Origin: CAWFZT01 sp963820415
GTDB lineage: Bacteria > Chloroflexota > Anaerolineae > Anaerolineales > Anaerolineaceae
Length of the DNA: 64,000 bases
Direction: 5' to 3'
Assembly (NCBI GenBank): GCA_963820415.1
Contig: CAWFZT010000005.1
Coordinates: 62,001-126,000 of the forward strand
The notes under the pieces were generated by a model. It was not told the DNA's origin. It worked only from the letters and a program-made list of their open reading frames with translations, and ran no database searches. Positions within the stretch are counted from its first letter, which is position 1, and every line of letters starts with the position of its first letter. Below are positions 28,420 to 36,505 of this stretch, one piece after another. Position numbers and translations under genes: made by a program.

Positions 28420-28448
28420 TTGGTTTCTGCGGTTATTTAGGGTAAAAT
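28420..28448 (+). promoter_or_regulatory. promoter of def
   Basis: TTGGTT (28420-28425) and TAAAAT (28443-28448) with a 17-nt spacer, about 30 nt before the def ATG. A GGTAA/TTACC inverted repeat follows in the leader. Confidence 0.6.
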
Positions 28449-28479
28449 AGCCCGGTAACTTATACTTACCGAGGGAAAA

Positions 28480-28989
28480 ATGGGATTGAGAACGATTGTC
28501 ACCTTACCTGACCCAGTCCTGCGCCGGAAAGCCCATAAGGTGACCACCTTTGATAAAGATTTACAGGTATTGGTCGAGGATATGATCGAGACGATGCGCG
28601 CTGCCCCCGGCGTTGGTCTGGCGGCGCCCCAGATATCCCAGTCGATCCGATTGATCGTGGTCGAATATGGAGACGAAGAGGACGAAGAAGCCCCCAAAAA
28701 GCTATACGTGGTGGTGAATCCCGAGATTGGCGAGGCGTCTGAAGAAGTGATAACCGAAACGGAAGGCTGCCTGTCGATTCCAGGCCTGGTGGGCGACGTG
28801 GAGCGGTATCAGAAGGTTGTTATCAAGGGGCTGAACCGCTACGGCAAACCGGCCAAAGTCAAGGCCGAAGGCTGGCTGGCGCGCATTTTCCAGCACGAGA
28901 TCGACCACCTGAATGGAGTACTCTACACCGACCGGGCAACCAAAGTCTGGACACCCAAAGAGGAAGAGGAGTATCTTATCGCGGACTAA
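28480..28989 (+). CDS. def: Peptide deformylase
   Basis: Removes the formyl group from nascent N-terminal Met. All three motifs are present: GVGLAAPQ near residue 46, EGCLSIPG with the metal-binding Cys, and FQHEIDHLNG with the two His ligands and catalytic Glu. At 169 residues it is a usual type-I length; a Glu/Asp-rich insertion lies near residue 70. The recF ATG follows its stop by one base, so def and recF share a transcript. Confidence 0.95.
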   Translation: MGLRTIVTLPDPVLRRKAHKVTTFDKDLQVLVEDMIETMRAAPGVGLAAPQISQSIRLIVVEYGDEEDEEAPKKLYVVVNPEIGEASEEVITETEGCLSIPGLVGDVERYQKVVIKGLNRYGKPAKVKAEGWLARIFQHEIDHLNGVLYTDRATKVWTPKEEEEYLIAD

Positions 28990-28990
28990 G

Positions 28991-30190
28991 ATGTATCTGA
29001 CTCACCTGTCGCTGACTAATTTTCGAGCTTTTACCCGCCTGGACATGGACGTGCCCCGGCGGATTCTTTTGTTGGTTGGCGATAATGCCCAGGGGAAAAC
29101 TTCTCTGTTAGAGGCGGTCTATTTCCTGGCGACTTTTTCTTCGATCCTGACCGACAGCGACCGGCAGTTGATCAATTTTTCGACTTTTAACGAACCGCTG
29201 GTCTTTTCACGGCTGGCCGCAGAATTCGTGCGCGGCGGGCAAACCCACCGCCTGGAAGCGCGCCTGATCCTCGACCCGGGTGGGAACGGCGGTAGCCGCA
29301 TGCGCAAGGAAATCCTGGTGGATGGAGTCAAGCGCAGTGTCCAGGATGCCATGGGCAGTTTCACAGCGGTCATTTTCCTGCCCCAAATGATGCGCATCCT
29401 CGAGGGGGCGCCAGAAGACCGCCGGCGTTATCTTAATCTGGCCCTCTCGCAGGCTGTGCCAGGGTATGCCCAGGCGCTGCGCGATTACGAGCAGGCGCTT
29501 AGCCAGCGCAACGCCCTACTCAAGCAGCTTTCGGAGCGCGGCGGCGACCAGGAGCAACTGGCTTACTGGGATGACCTCTTGGCGCAGAAGGGCAGCCTGC
29601 TCATCCACACCCGCATCGCCGCCATCCAGGAACTGGAAAAATTAGCCACACGCAAACACCACCACCTGACCCATTCCAAAGAAGTGCTGCGCCTGGTTTA
29701 CCAGCCGGCTTACGACCCGCTGCCTCACCCGGATAACCAGTACACTCTTCCGCTGGATACCCCGCTGCAGCGCTCCGGCTTTACCCGCGAACAGATCCGC
29801 CAGGGCTTTGTCCAGCGTTTGCAGGGGCTGCGCAGGGAGGAAATTACCCGTGGGGTAACGACAATCGGCCCCCACCGCGACGAGGTGCGTATCCTCAGCA
29901 ACAAGATCGACCTGGGGGATTATGGCTCGCGCGGCCAGGCGCGCACTGCCTTGCTGGCGCTCAAGCTAGCCGAGGTAAGCTGGTTGAAAGACAAGACTGG
30001 GCACTGCCCGGTGCTGCTGTTGGACGAGACGCTGGTCGAGCTGGATATCCAGCGCCGCGCCGACCTGTTGGCCGGACTGGGAGACTGCGAACAGGCCCTG
30101 CTGACCACCACGGATCTAAAGCTGTTTGCCCCCGAGTTCGTGCAGGAAAATGTCGTCAGGCGTTTGGTGGGGGGAAGGGTGGAAGAGTAG
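28991..30190 (+). CDS. recF: DNA replication/repair protein RecF
   Basis: An SMC-like ATPase loading RecOR at gaps, about 399 residues. Walker A GDNAQGKTSLLEA near residue 30; the signature region GSRGQARTALLALKLAE; Walker B LLLDETLVELD. The Walker B sequence departs slightly from the common LLDDVxSELD, with Glu-Thr-Leu in place of Asp-Val-x, but the key Asp and the D-loop ELD remain. The ATG at 28991 follows the def stop by one base. recF is not next to dnaA, dnaN or gyrB here. Confidence 0.92.
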   Translation: MYLTHLSLTNFRAFTRLDMDVPRRILLLVGDNAQGKTSLLEAVYFLATFSSILTDSDRQLINFSTFNEPLVFSRLAAEFVRGGQTHRLEARLILDPGGNGGSRMRKEILVDGVKRSVQDAMGSFTAVIFLPQMMRILEGAPEDRRRYLNLALSQAVPGYAQALRDYEQALSQRNALLKQLSERGGDQEQLAYWDDLLAQKGSLLIHTRIAAIQELEKLATRKHHHLTHSKEVLRLVYQPAYDPLPHPDNQYTLPLDTPLQRSGFTREQIRQGFVQRLQGLRREEITRGVTTIGPHRDEVRILSNKIDLGDYGSRGQARTALLALKLAEVSWLKDKTGHCPVLLLDETLVELDIQRRADLLAGLGDCEQALLTTTDLKLFAPEFVQENVVRRLVGGRVEE

Positions 30191-30193
30191 TCG

Positions 30194-30904
30194 TCACAAA
30201 GGCTTTTTCCCGGGTACTCCCACTCTTCTCGGGAACTGAGGCGGGGTGGCAGCCACTTTGTCGATGGTCACCAGGTAGCGATCCTCAGCCACGCCGGGCA
30301 GGTTGACCTTTTTAATCTGACGCAGGTGACCGCCGAGCAGGTGAAAGGCGCTTTCCGCGGCCTGGGCTTCTGCCGGGCCGCTTTCTCCTTTTTGGGCTAG
30401 CATGGCTCCGCCAATTTTTACCAGCGGCAGCAGGAATTCCGCCAGGGTAGTCAGATTGGCTACGGCACGCGCCACCGCCCAATCGTACTGCTCACGGTGA
30501 GCGGGATCCTGACCGCTTTCTTCGGCGCGGGCGATCACTACCTGCACGTTATCCAGCTTCAGCGCTTCCACAACGTGCCGGCAGAAATCGGCTTTTTTCC
30601 CCACCAATTCGACCAGGGTTAACTGCAAGGTGGGCAGGACGATCTTAAGTGGGATACCCGGAAAACCAGCTCCGGTGCCGATATCGATCATCCGGTGAGG
30701 AGGCTTATCGCGCATGACCAGCCAGCAGCTCAATAAATCAAGGAAGTGCTTGGTGCGCACACCTTCCACATCCCGGATAGCGGTCAGGTTGAAGCGAGAG
30801 TTCCAATCTAAAAGCTCCTGCTCGTAGAGCTGGAAAGCGGCTGCCTGGCGAGAGGTTAGATGCAGGCCCGTTAAATTTTGCACATCCTGGATGAGTTTTT
30901 CCAC
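30194..30904 (-). CDS. rsmG: 16S rRNA (guanine527-N7)-methyltransferase RsmG
   Basis: Methylates G527 of 16S rRNA using S-adenosylmethionine. The SAM site is MIDIGTGAGFPGIPLKI, with the family motifs NLTAIRD and AVARAVANLTTLAEFLLPLV. Length about 236 residues from GTG at 30904 (VEKLIQDVQNL), the expected size; the longer open frame to 31078 would add 58 atypical residues upstream of a promoter. TATAAT lies 9 nt before this GTG and no Shine-Dalgarno is seen, suggesting a leaderless mRNA. The tail converges on recF with 3 nt between. Confidence 0.9.
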   Translation of the reverse strand: MEKLIQDVQNLTGLHLTSRQAAAFQLYEQELLDWNSRFNLTAIRDVEGVRTKHFLDLLSCWLVMRDKPPHRMIDIGTGAGFPGIPLKIVLPTLQLTLVELVGKKADFCRHVVEALKLDNVQVVIARAEESGQDPAHREQYDWAVARAVANLTTLAEFLLPLVKIGGAMLAQKGESGPAEAQAAESAFHLLGGHLRQIKKVNLPGVAEDRYLVTIDKVAATPPQFPRRVGVPGKKPL

Positions 30905-30913
30905 GTTGTTTCG

Positions 30914-30919
30914 ATTATA
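30914..30919 (-). promoter_or_regulatory. -10 box of rsmG
   Basis: TATAAT on the minus strand, 9 nt before the GTG start of rsmG; -35 box weak. Confidence 0.45.
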
Positions 30920-30986
30920 AAGGAAAAATACAAATTCTTGGAATTTAGAGTTATCATAATAAATATACGCCGATTGTGGAGGTAGA

Positions 30987-31243
30987 ATGGCTAAGTACAC
31001 ACCCTTCAAGAAATACCTGGAAAATCTAGACGAAGCAAATATGATGACATTACGTTTAATTTCGATGAGATAGCACAAATTATTAACGATAAGTTACCGC
31101 AATCAGCTTTCAAATACCCTGCCTGGTGGGCAAATGAAAGGGAGGGCAGCCATGTTGAGGCGCATGCCTGGATGGACGCAGGCTGGAAGGTTGATTATGT
31201 AGATTTCACAAGAAAATGCGTTCGTTTCATTCGTTCTAGCTAG
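30987..31243 (+). pseudogene. small DUF7662-like protein, frameshifted
   Basis: ATG at 30987 follows GGAGG by 4 nt. The first frame reads MAKYTPFKKYLENLDEA and then stops early at 31072; the next frame continues FDEIAQIINDKLPQSAF, then YPAWWANE, HVEAHAWMDAGWKVDYVD and a terminal CVRFIRSS. Together they match the small KYxPLxxYL...FxxIExIL...LPxSA...WWAN...GW-x-V family (DUF7662), about 85 residues. Restoring one A in the run near 31036-31038 joins the frames. Function of the family is unknown to me. Confidence 0.65.
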
Positions 31244-31255
31244 AAGAGATCGGTT

Positions 31256-31969
31256 ATGAACCTGATTAAAGTCGTGAACGGTTTCAAGCCCAGCCAGAAC
31301 GGGTTCTTGTTTGCGAACTTGTTTATCGACGTGCCTTATAATTTCAAGGTGCTGGGTGTGCCCATTTGCATAGGGCATGCCAACAACGGCATGTGTGGGG
31401 GGATGATTTTTTCCGTGTGCGACCTCTTCTATGCCGGGAAGCGGCCTCCTCTCGGCCGGTTTTCTCCTTCAGAGGGTCCTTTTTTCAATTATCTGTGCCA
31501 GCGCCTTTTCGACAGCTTTGCCCTACCGTTCGGCCCTTTTCAATATTACGTCTGGATGAATCCCACCGTGAGGGATGCCCAAGGGAAAAAAAGAGGGTTT
31601 AGCCTGGCGGCCAACAGCCGCGCCTGGAAGATGATTTGCCAGGAATGGCCCAGAATCAAAGTCGAAATCGACAGTGACCGTCTGTGCCCGATCGGGTTGA
31701 TCCTGCTCAAATCCTGGGCCCCGGGCGACCTGGGTAAAAACCACCAGGTGCTGGTGTACGGTTATAAGCTGGAGGAGGATGCCGTGAAGCTGATGATCTA
31801 CGATCCCAACTCGCCTGGCGACGATGGCTCTTATATTTCGGTCAGCCTGGCTGATCCCACCCTGTCCACTCCAGCGGTTTATGCAAATTCGGCGGGTAAG
31901 ATCAATGAGGCGTTGTGCTTTTTTAAGACAAATTACAGGTCTAAAAATCCGATTGGACTGATACTTTGA
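31256..31969 (+). CDS. papain/C39-like cysteine hydrolase of unknown function
   Basis: A 237-residue soluble protein without a signal peptide. NNGMCGGMIFSVCDLFYAG places a Cys at the start of a helix after a Gly-rich turn; NHQVLVYGYK gives a His on a strand; LMIYDPNSPGDD gives an Asp/Asn. This order and spacing match C39-like papain-fold peptidases and transglutaminases, so a Cys-His-Asp/Asn triad is likely. Catalysis is inferred, not shown. It begins 12 nt after the DUF7662 gene and its stop overlaps a possible ATG of the dehydrogenase gene. Confidence 0.6.
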   Translation: MNLIKVVNGFKPSQNGFLFANLFIDVPYNFKVLGVPICIGHANNGMCGGMIFSVCDLFYAGKRPPLGRFSPSEGPFFNYLCQRLFDSFALPFGPFQYYVWMNPTVRDAQGKKRGFSLAANSRAWKMICQEWPRIKVEIDSDRLCPIGLILLKSWAPGDLGKNHQVLVYGYKLEEDAVKLMIYDPNSPGDDGSYISVSLADPTLSTPAVYANSAGKINEALCFFKTNYRSKNPIGLIL

Positions 31970-31986
31970 TGACAGAAAGGCCTGAC

Positions 31987-34294
31987 ATGAATAAAGAAGA
32001 ATTACCTCCGCCAGAGATTATAGACAAACACCCTTACCGGGTGATCGGCACCCGGCCGCTCAGGCCGGAAGACTTCGATAAGGTCACCGGGCGAACTAAG
32101 TTCGCGGCGGATTTCAGCCTGCCGGAGATGCTCTACGGCGCCGTATTGCGCAGTCCGCACGCGCACGCCCGTATCCGCTCGATCGATACCAGCGGCGCTG
32201 AAAGTTTACCGGGGGTCACGGCGGTAGTGACCGCAGCCGATTTACCCGCGGCTGCCTACCACCTGGATGAAGAAGCCCCTGCCAGCTACTTTCAGACGTG
32301 CAATGTGCTGGCGAAGGATAAAACGTTGTACTACGGGCATGCCCTGGCAGGGGTAGCCGCTGCCAGCCTGGAACTGGCTGCCCGGGCCCTGGCAGCGATC
32401 AAAGTGGATTACGAAGTCCTCCCTCCAGTCCTGGAGGTGGAACAGGCCATGCAGCCGGGCGCGCCCATTTTACATCCTTACCTGCGGACGGACGAGTTAG
32501 GCCAGCGCGGTGACCAACCCACCAATCTGGCCGTGCATGCCCAATTCCAGCGCGGCGACCTGGAAAAGGGTTTTACCGCAGCGCAGGTGATCGTAGAGCG
32601 CCGGTTCAACACCGCGACCGTGCACCAGGGCTATATCGAGCCGCAATGCACGCTAGTTCTATCCAGTGAGGACGGCCGGTTGACGGTGTGGAGCGGCACG
32701 CAGGGCACATTCTCGGTGCGCGAGCAGATGGCGGAAATCCTGCAAGTTCCTGCCGGGCTGATCCGTGTGATTTCAATGGAGGTAGGAGGCGGGTTCGGCG
32801 GAAAGCACACGGCCTACCTGGAGCCTGTGGCGGCCCTGCTCTCAAAAAAGAGCGGGAACCGGCCGGTAAAAATGGAAATGACGCGTGCCGAGGTGCTGGC
32901 AGCCACCGGTCCAACGGCGGCTTCAAGCATCCAGGTTAAAGATGGGCGCGGACAGGGCAGGGCGGATTTGCGCCGCCAGCGCCCGCCTGGTCTATGCTGC
33001 CGGAGCCTTCCCTGGCGCCCCTATCGACTCCGCCATGCAAGTCATCCTGGGCAGCTACCACATCGACAACCTGCTGATCGACGCTTACGATGTGGTGGTC
33101 AACCGGCCGAAGACCGAGGCTTACCGCGCTCCCGGATCGGCCAATGCAGTTTTTGCTTCCGAAGTGGTGGTGGACGAATTGTGTGAGAAATTGGGCATGG
33201 ACCGCCTGGATTTCCGCCGTCTCAACGGCGCCCAAAAAGGCGACCGCCAGCCGGATGGCATGCTGCACCCACGCATCGGCTTCCTGGAAACCGTGCAGGC
33301 GGCCCGGCAGCATCCCCATTACCTGGCGCCGCTGCCACCAGGGCGGCTAGGGCTGGTCAGCGGGCGGGGCGTGGCTTCTGGTTGTTGGCCAAACGGGGCG
33401 GGCAGATCCAGCGCTGTTGCCAGCCTTTTTCCGGATGGTAAGGTAAGCCTGGTGACCGGCTCGGTCGACCTTAACGGCACCCGCCTGACTTTGTCCATGC
33501 AGTTAGCCGAGACCCTGGGAGTCCCGTTGGAGGACGTCCATGCGGCGGTGGGCGACACCGACCAGGTCGGTTTTACCGATGGCACCTGGGGCAGCCGCAC
33601 CACCTTTGCCACAGGTTGGGCGGTGTACGAGCTGGGGAAGAAATTGATCTCCGAACTCAAAGAACGGGCAGCCAAAGCCTGGGAAGTGGACGCCCAACAG
33701 GTGACCTTTGCGGAGGGTAGGTTCTACATCGCCGGCAAGCAATACGAGTTCAAACAGGTAGCTGCCAGGGTAATCTCAACCGGCAGCCCGATCAGCGCCA
33801 GCGTGAGTGTTGCCCCACACGGCGCCGGCTGGTCGTTTGGCACACACATCGTCGACGTTGAAGTCGACCCAGGCACCGGGCAGGTACATCTCCTGCGCTA
33901 TACCGCTGTCCAGGACGTGGGCCAGGCCGTTCATCCGGGTATCGTGGAAGGCCAGATGCAGGGCGCCGTAGCCCAGGGCATCGGCTGGGGGATGAGCGAA
34001 GAGTATATCTACGATGAGGCCGGGCATCTGCTCAATACCGGTTTCCAGGACTACCGCATCCCTACCAGCCTGGACGTGCCGCCGGTCGAGGCGGTCATCG
34101 TTGAGGTTCCCAACCCGGGTCACCCTTACGGGGTGCGCGGGGTGGGGGAGTTCTCCATCGTCCCGCCGCCGGCCGCCATTGCCAATGCCATCTATAATGC
34201 GGTAGGAGCGCGCTTGTACACGCTGCCGATGACTCCTGAGCGCATCCTGGAGGTGATCATGGATGCTGAAGGAAGTAAGCCTGCCATCGCTTGA
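31987..34294 (+). pseudogene. xanthine dehydrogenase-family molybdopterin-binding subunit, frameshifted
   Basis: Large catalytic subunit of the xanthine oxidase/CoxL family, about 765 residues over two frames. First part: aldehyde-oxidase a/b hammerhead (VTGRTKFAADFSLPEMLYGAVLRSPHAHARI), then the Moco domain with VHQGYIEPQC and EVGGGFGGKHTAYLEP. Second part: YRAPGSANAVFASEVVVDEL, the QDVGQAVHP block and GVGEFSIVPPP with the catalytic Glu position. One extra base near 32940 breaks the frame; without it V-K-M-G-A-D-R-A-G is continuous. ATG 31987 has AGAAAGG upstream; 31969 is an alternative. No FAD or 2Fe-2S subunit genes are adjacent. Confidence 0.82.
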
Positions 34295-35015
34295 CCCAGG
34301 CGGCATCCAGGCGCGCCAGGCGGTCTTTTTTCAGGTTTTCCTTCATGATCCAGCGGATATCTTTGTCTTTCACCGGGAACCATTCTTCCATGGTTGCCTG
34401 GCCTTCCTGGGGGAGAGACGCGACGGCCACGCTCCAGCAGTAACCCAGGCCCTTGCGCAGGGCCAGGAATGCTTCACTGCGCCGTTCGCCTTCTGGGAGG
34501 ATGGTAGTAGTGATAGTATCCAGGATCGCCAGCACACGCCGGGCATGTTCAGGGTTTTTCAGCAAGCGCGGTTCGCACAGGGCGGCTGCTGCAGCGCGCT
34601 GTTCGAGGAAATTGCCGGCGCTCCAGCGCTGCATCTCATCTAATAGAAGCTCCATATTGGCGTCACCCAGCCTTTGCAGCGCCATAGCCACCCCTTCACG
34701 CATTCGCCAGCGCGGATCTGAAGCAAGCTGTCGCAGGACGGGAAACATTTCCAACCGGCTTTCAACCAGCAGGCGCCCCAGCCCGATGGCGCCGCATACC
34801 GCCAGGAATTCGGCGGGAGTGTTTTGGGGCGCCTGGGCGGCGTCCAGGGCAATGTAACGTTCAAAGAGGGCTGCGTCGCCTTCATCGGCGACCGCCTGGG
34901 CCAGTTCAAGGTTGGAGCGCGGGCCGGGGAGGTGTGATTCCTGCAAGAGATAGGCGTCCCAATCTGGCAGAGTGCGCATGCGCAGCATGGCGCGGTAGGC
35001 ATCGATTTTATTCAT
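34257..35015 (-). CDS. HEAT-repeat protein, third gene of higBA operon
   Basis: A 252-residue all-helical protein with HEAT/DNA-glycosylase-like repeats: helix pairs such as PVLRQLASDPRWRMREGVAM and the preceding EFLAVCGAIGLGRLLVES. No catalytic motif is certain. The ATG is 3 nt after the higA stop and its GGAG ribosome site lies in the last higA codons, so it is co-translated with the toxin-antitoxin pair. The 3' end overlaps the molybdopterin subunit gene tail to tail by 38 bp. Confidence 0.65.
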   Translation of the reverse strand: MNKIDAYRAMLRMRTLPDWDAYLLQESHLPGPRSNLELAQAVADEGDAALFERYIALDAAQAPQNTPAEFLAVCGAIGLGRLLVESRLEMFPVLRQLASDPRWRMREGVAMALQRLGDANMELLLDEMQRWSAGNFLEQRAAAAALCEPRLLKNPEHARRVLAILDTITTTILPEGERRSEAFLALRKGLGYCWSVAVASLPQEGQATMEEWFPVKDKDIRWIMKENLKKDRLARLDAAWVKRWQAYFLQHP

Positions 35016-35018
35016 TTT

Positions 35019-35321
35019 TTACTCCACCACAGTGTAAACATGGACCTCTTTATCAAGCCGGTCATGAAGGCGGTCCTTCTCTACTTCAAGGTCATAACGA
35101 GTCTGCAAGTTGATCCAGAACCGCTCCGATAACCCAAAATACCGGGATAACCTTAGCGCTGTATCTGGGGTGATTGCGCGTAACCCGTGAACAATTTCGT
35201 TGATGCGTCGAGGTGGGACGTTAATATCCTTAGCCAACCGGTATTGACTGAGTTTCAGTGGTTTCAGAAACTCCTCCATGAGGATTTCTCCGGGGTGAAT
35301 AGGTGGTAGTTTTTCGTCCAT
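35019..35321 (-). CDS. higA: HigA-family antitoxin (XRE helix-turn-helix)
   Basis: A 100-residue antitoxin and repressor. PIHPGEILMEEFL is the HigA signature; LSQYRLAKDINVPPRRINEIVHG is the helix-turn-helix; the following ITPDTALRLSRYFGLSERFWINLQ is typical of the family. ATG at 35321 is 7 nt after AGGAG; the ATG at 35327 is too close to it. It follows higB by 41 nt, the toxin-first order normal for higBA, and should bind the operator at 35656-35670. Confidence 0.93.
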   Translation of the reverse strand: MDEKLPPIHPGEILMEEFLKPLKLSQYRLAKDINVPPRRINEIVHGLRAITPDTALRLSRYFGLSERFWINLQTRYDLEVEKDRLHDRLDKEVHVYTVVE

Positions 35322-35362
35322 GGTCATACTCCTATAAAAAAAGCATACTGTTTTGAGAGTGA

Positions 35363-35644
35363 TCAGTGGTAATCCACAATTTCTAGTTCATAGGCATTTT
35401 CTTGTTGCCATACAAAACAAATTCGCCATCGGTCGTTAATGCGGATACTATATTGACCTTTCCTCTTACCAGAAGGTTTTTCAAGACGATTACCTGGCGG
35501 GACCCGTAAATCTTGTAAAACCTCTGCGGCGTCTAAAATTTCTAACTTCATTCGAGCTGCAAGTTGAACGTTTTGAGGCAGTTTTCGTGAAACCGTACGA
35601 TTGAATAATATCTCGGTTTCCTTGTCAGCAAAGCTCTTTATCAT
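35363..35644 (-). CDS. higB: HigB-family mRNA interferase toxin (RelE superfamily)
   Basis: A 93-residue RelE/HigB-type ribosome-dependent endoribonuclease: MIKSFADKETEILFN, then LEILDAAEVLQDLRVPPGNRLE and GKRKGQYSIRINDRWRICFVW. The catalytic basic residues of HigB (KG-QYSIRINDQWRICF block) are present. The start at 35644 lies 7 nt after a -10 box, with no Shine-Dalgarno, so translation is probably leaderless. First gene of higB-higA-HEAT. Confidence 0.92.
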   Translation of the reverse strand: MIKSFADKETEILFNRTVSRKLPQNVQLAARMKLEILDAAEVLQDLRVPPGNRLEKPSGKRKGQYSIRINDRWRICFVWQQENAYELEIVDYH

Positions 35645-35651
35645 CACAACC

Positions 35652-35680
35652 ATAATAACGCCAGGCGTTAGTAATGTCAA
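35652..35680 (-). promoter_or_regulatory. higBA promoter with palindromic operator
   Basis: Minus strand: TTGACA (35675-35680), 17-nt spacer, TATTAT (35652-35657). Inside the spacer and overlapping the -10 box is the palindrome TAACGCC-N-GGCGTTA (35656-35670), a natural HigA binding site for autorepression. Confidence 0.85.
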
Positions 35681-35707
35681 GCGTTATGAAAGAATTGATT
35701 TCAACCC

Positions 35708-35738
35708 TTGACATTATGCATTCCTAAATGATAAAATC
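35708..35738 (+). promoter_or_regulatory. divergent promoter opposite higBA
   Basis: TTGACA (35708-35713) with GATAAA at 35730-35735 (16-nt spacer) or TAAAAT slightly later. TTGACATTA here is the mirror of TAATGTCAA at 35672-35680, so both divergent promoters carry the same extended -35 sequence. Confidence 0.55.
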
Positions 35739-35758
35739 GTTTCGTTAATAAATTTCTA

Positions 35759-35878
35759 ATGAAAGGACTACAGAAGGTGTTGGCTTTGATCGATATGATC
35801 ATTCTATACAGCGAACGAACCGTGTCTGAAAGCGGTCGTTTCGTATTCCCTTCTCGTAGTGCACCTATTCCCAGGTAA
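35759..35878 (+). CDS. putative leader peptide (39 aa)
   Basis: An open frame beginning MKGLQKVLALIDMIIL and ending RSAPIPR, Ser- and Arg-rich in its second half, placed between a promoter and two terminator hairpins. There is no good Shine-Dalgarno before the ATG; an internal GTG follows GAAAGGA. It could be a leader peptide or just part of a small RNA. No homology recognised. Confidence 0.25.
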   Translation: MKGLQKVLALIDMIILYSERTVSESGRFVFPSRSAPIPR

Positions 35879-35896
35879 AAGAAGCCAATAATTCCA

Positions 35897-35934
35897 CGGC
35901 CACGGGTGCACTGCGAAGCCCGTGGCCGTTTTTT
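35897..35934 (+). terminator. rho-independent terminator 1 (attenuator candidate)
   Basis: CGGCCACGGG (35897-35906) pairs perfectly with CCCGTGGCCG (35919-35928), followed by TTTTTT. It lies about 80 nt upstream of the next gene, so it ends a short RNA or attenuates that gene. Confidence 0.85.
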
Positions 35935-35950
35935 GTTAAAAATACGTTCA

Positions 35951-35980
35951 GGCCACGGACAATCCCGTGGCCTTTTATTT
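35951..35980 (+). terminator. rho-independent terminator 2 with the same stem
   Basis: GGCCACGG (35951-35958) pairs with CCGTGGCC (35965-35972), followed by TTTTATTT. Its arms can also pair with those of terminator 1, allowing alternative folds. Confidence 0.75.
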
Positions 35981-36011
35981 CTTCGCACCAGGTTTTAGGA
36001 AGGAGGTCCAA

Positions 36012-36482
36012 ATGTTTGCAACACTGATGAAATCCGGAAGCTACCGGGTGGATTATTTCAAAGATCAGGTCGCCGGAACGCCGCAGGCGTTAGGCTTCTA
36101 TGCCTGTGGTGAAATCCCGTCCGAGGCGGCCTACAGCCAGACGGCCAGGCACAACCTGCTGGCCGGGCTGATTGTCATTCAGCATCATTTCGGCATCTCT
36201 AATCTGATGGCGGTTTATTTGGACGTTCATGCACCGCAGCAGCCGGCCCGTCCGGCATACGAGCAGATGAAACACGATCTGCGTGTCGGGTTGTTCAAAC
36301 GCGCCTTCGTCTTCAGCGCCTGTACGCTGATGGATGGTCTGGATATTCAGAAAGATCTTTCCAGGTTGTATCGCGAAATCGATGGGTTTGAATTGATCAC
36401 CTTCGAGAATGGCGCTTGTAAAACGCTGCCGCCTTTCGATGAAGCCGTTTTAGACCTGGTATCGCCTGTTCTAGCGCAGTAA
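36012..36482 (+). CDS. hypothetical protein
   Basis: A 156-residue soluble protein I do not recognise. It has alternating helices and strands, no membrane segment and three Cys residues not in a motif. The ATG at 36012 follows a strong AGGAAGGAGG; the open frame to 35967 covers the second terminator. It lies 29 nt before a GNAT gene and is probably co-transcribed with it. Two terminators in its leader suggest conditional expression. Confidence 0.6.
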   Translation: MFATLMKSGSYRVDYFKDQVAGTPQALGFYACGEIPSEAAYSQTARHNLLAGLIVIQHHFGISNLMAVYLDVHAPQQPARPAYEQMKHDLRVGLFKRAFVFSACTLMDGLDIQKDLSRLYREIDGFELITFENGACKTLPPFDEAVLDLVSPVLAQ

Positions 36483-36505
36483 TTGAATAAATAAAGGAGG
36501 AAAAA

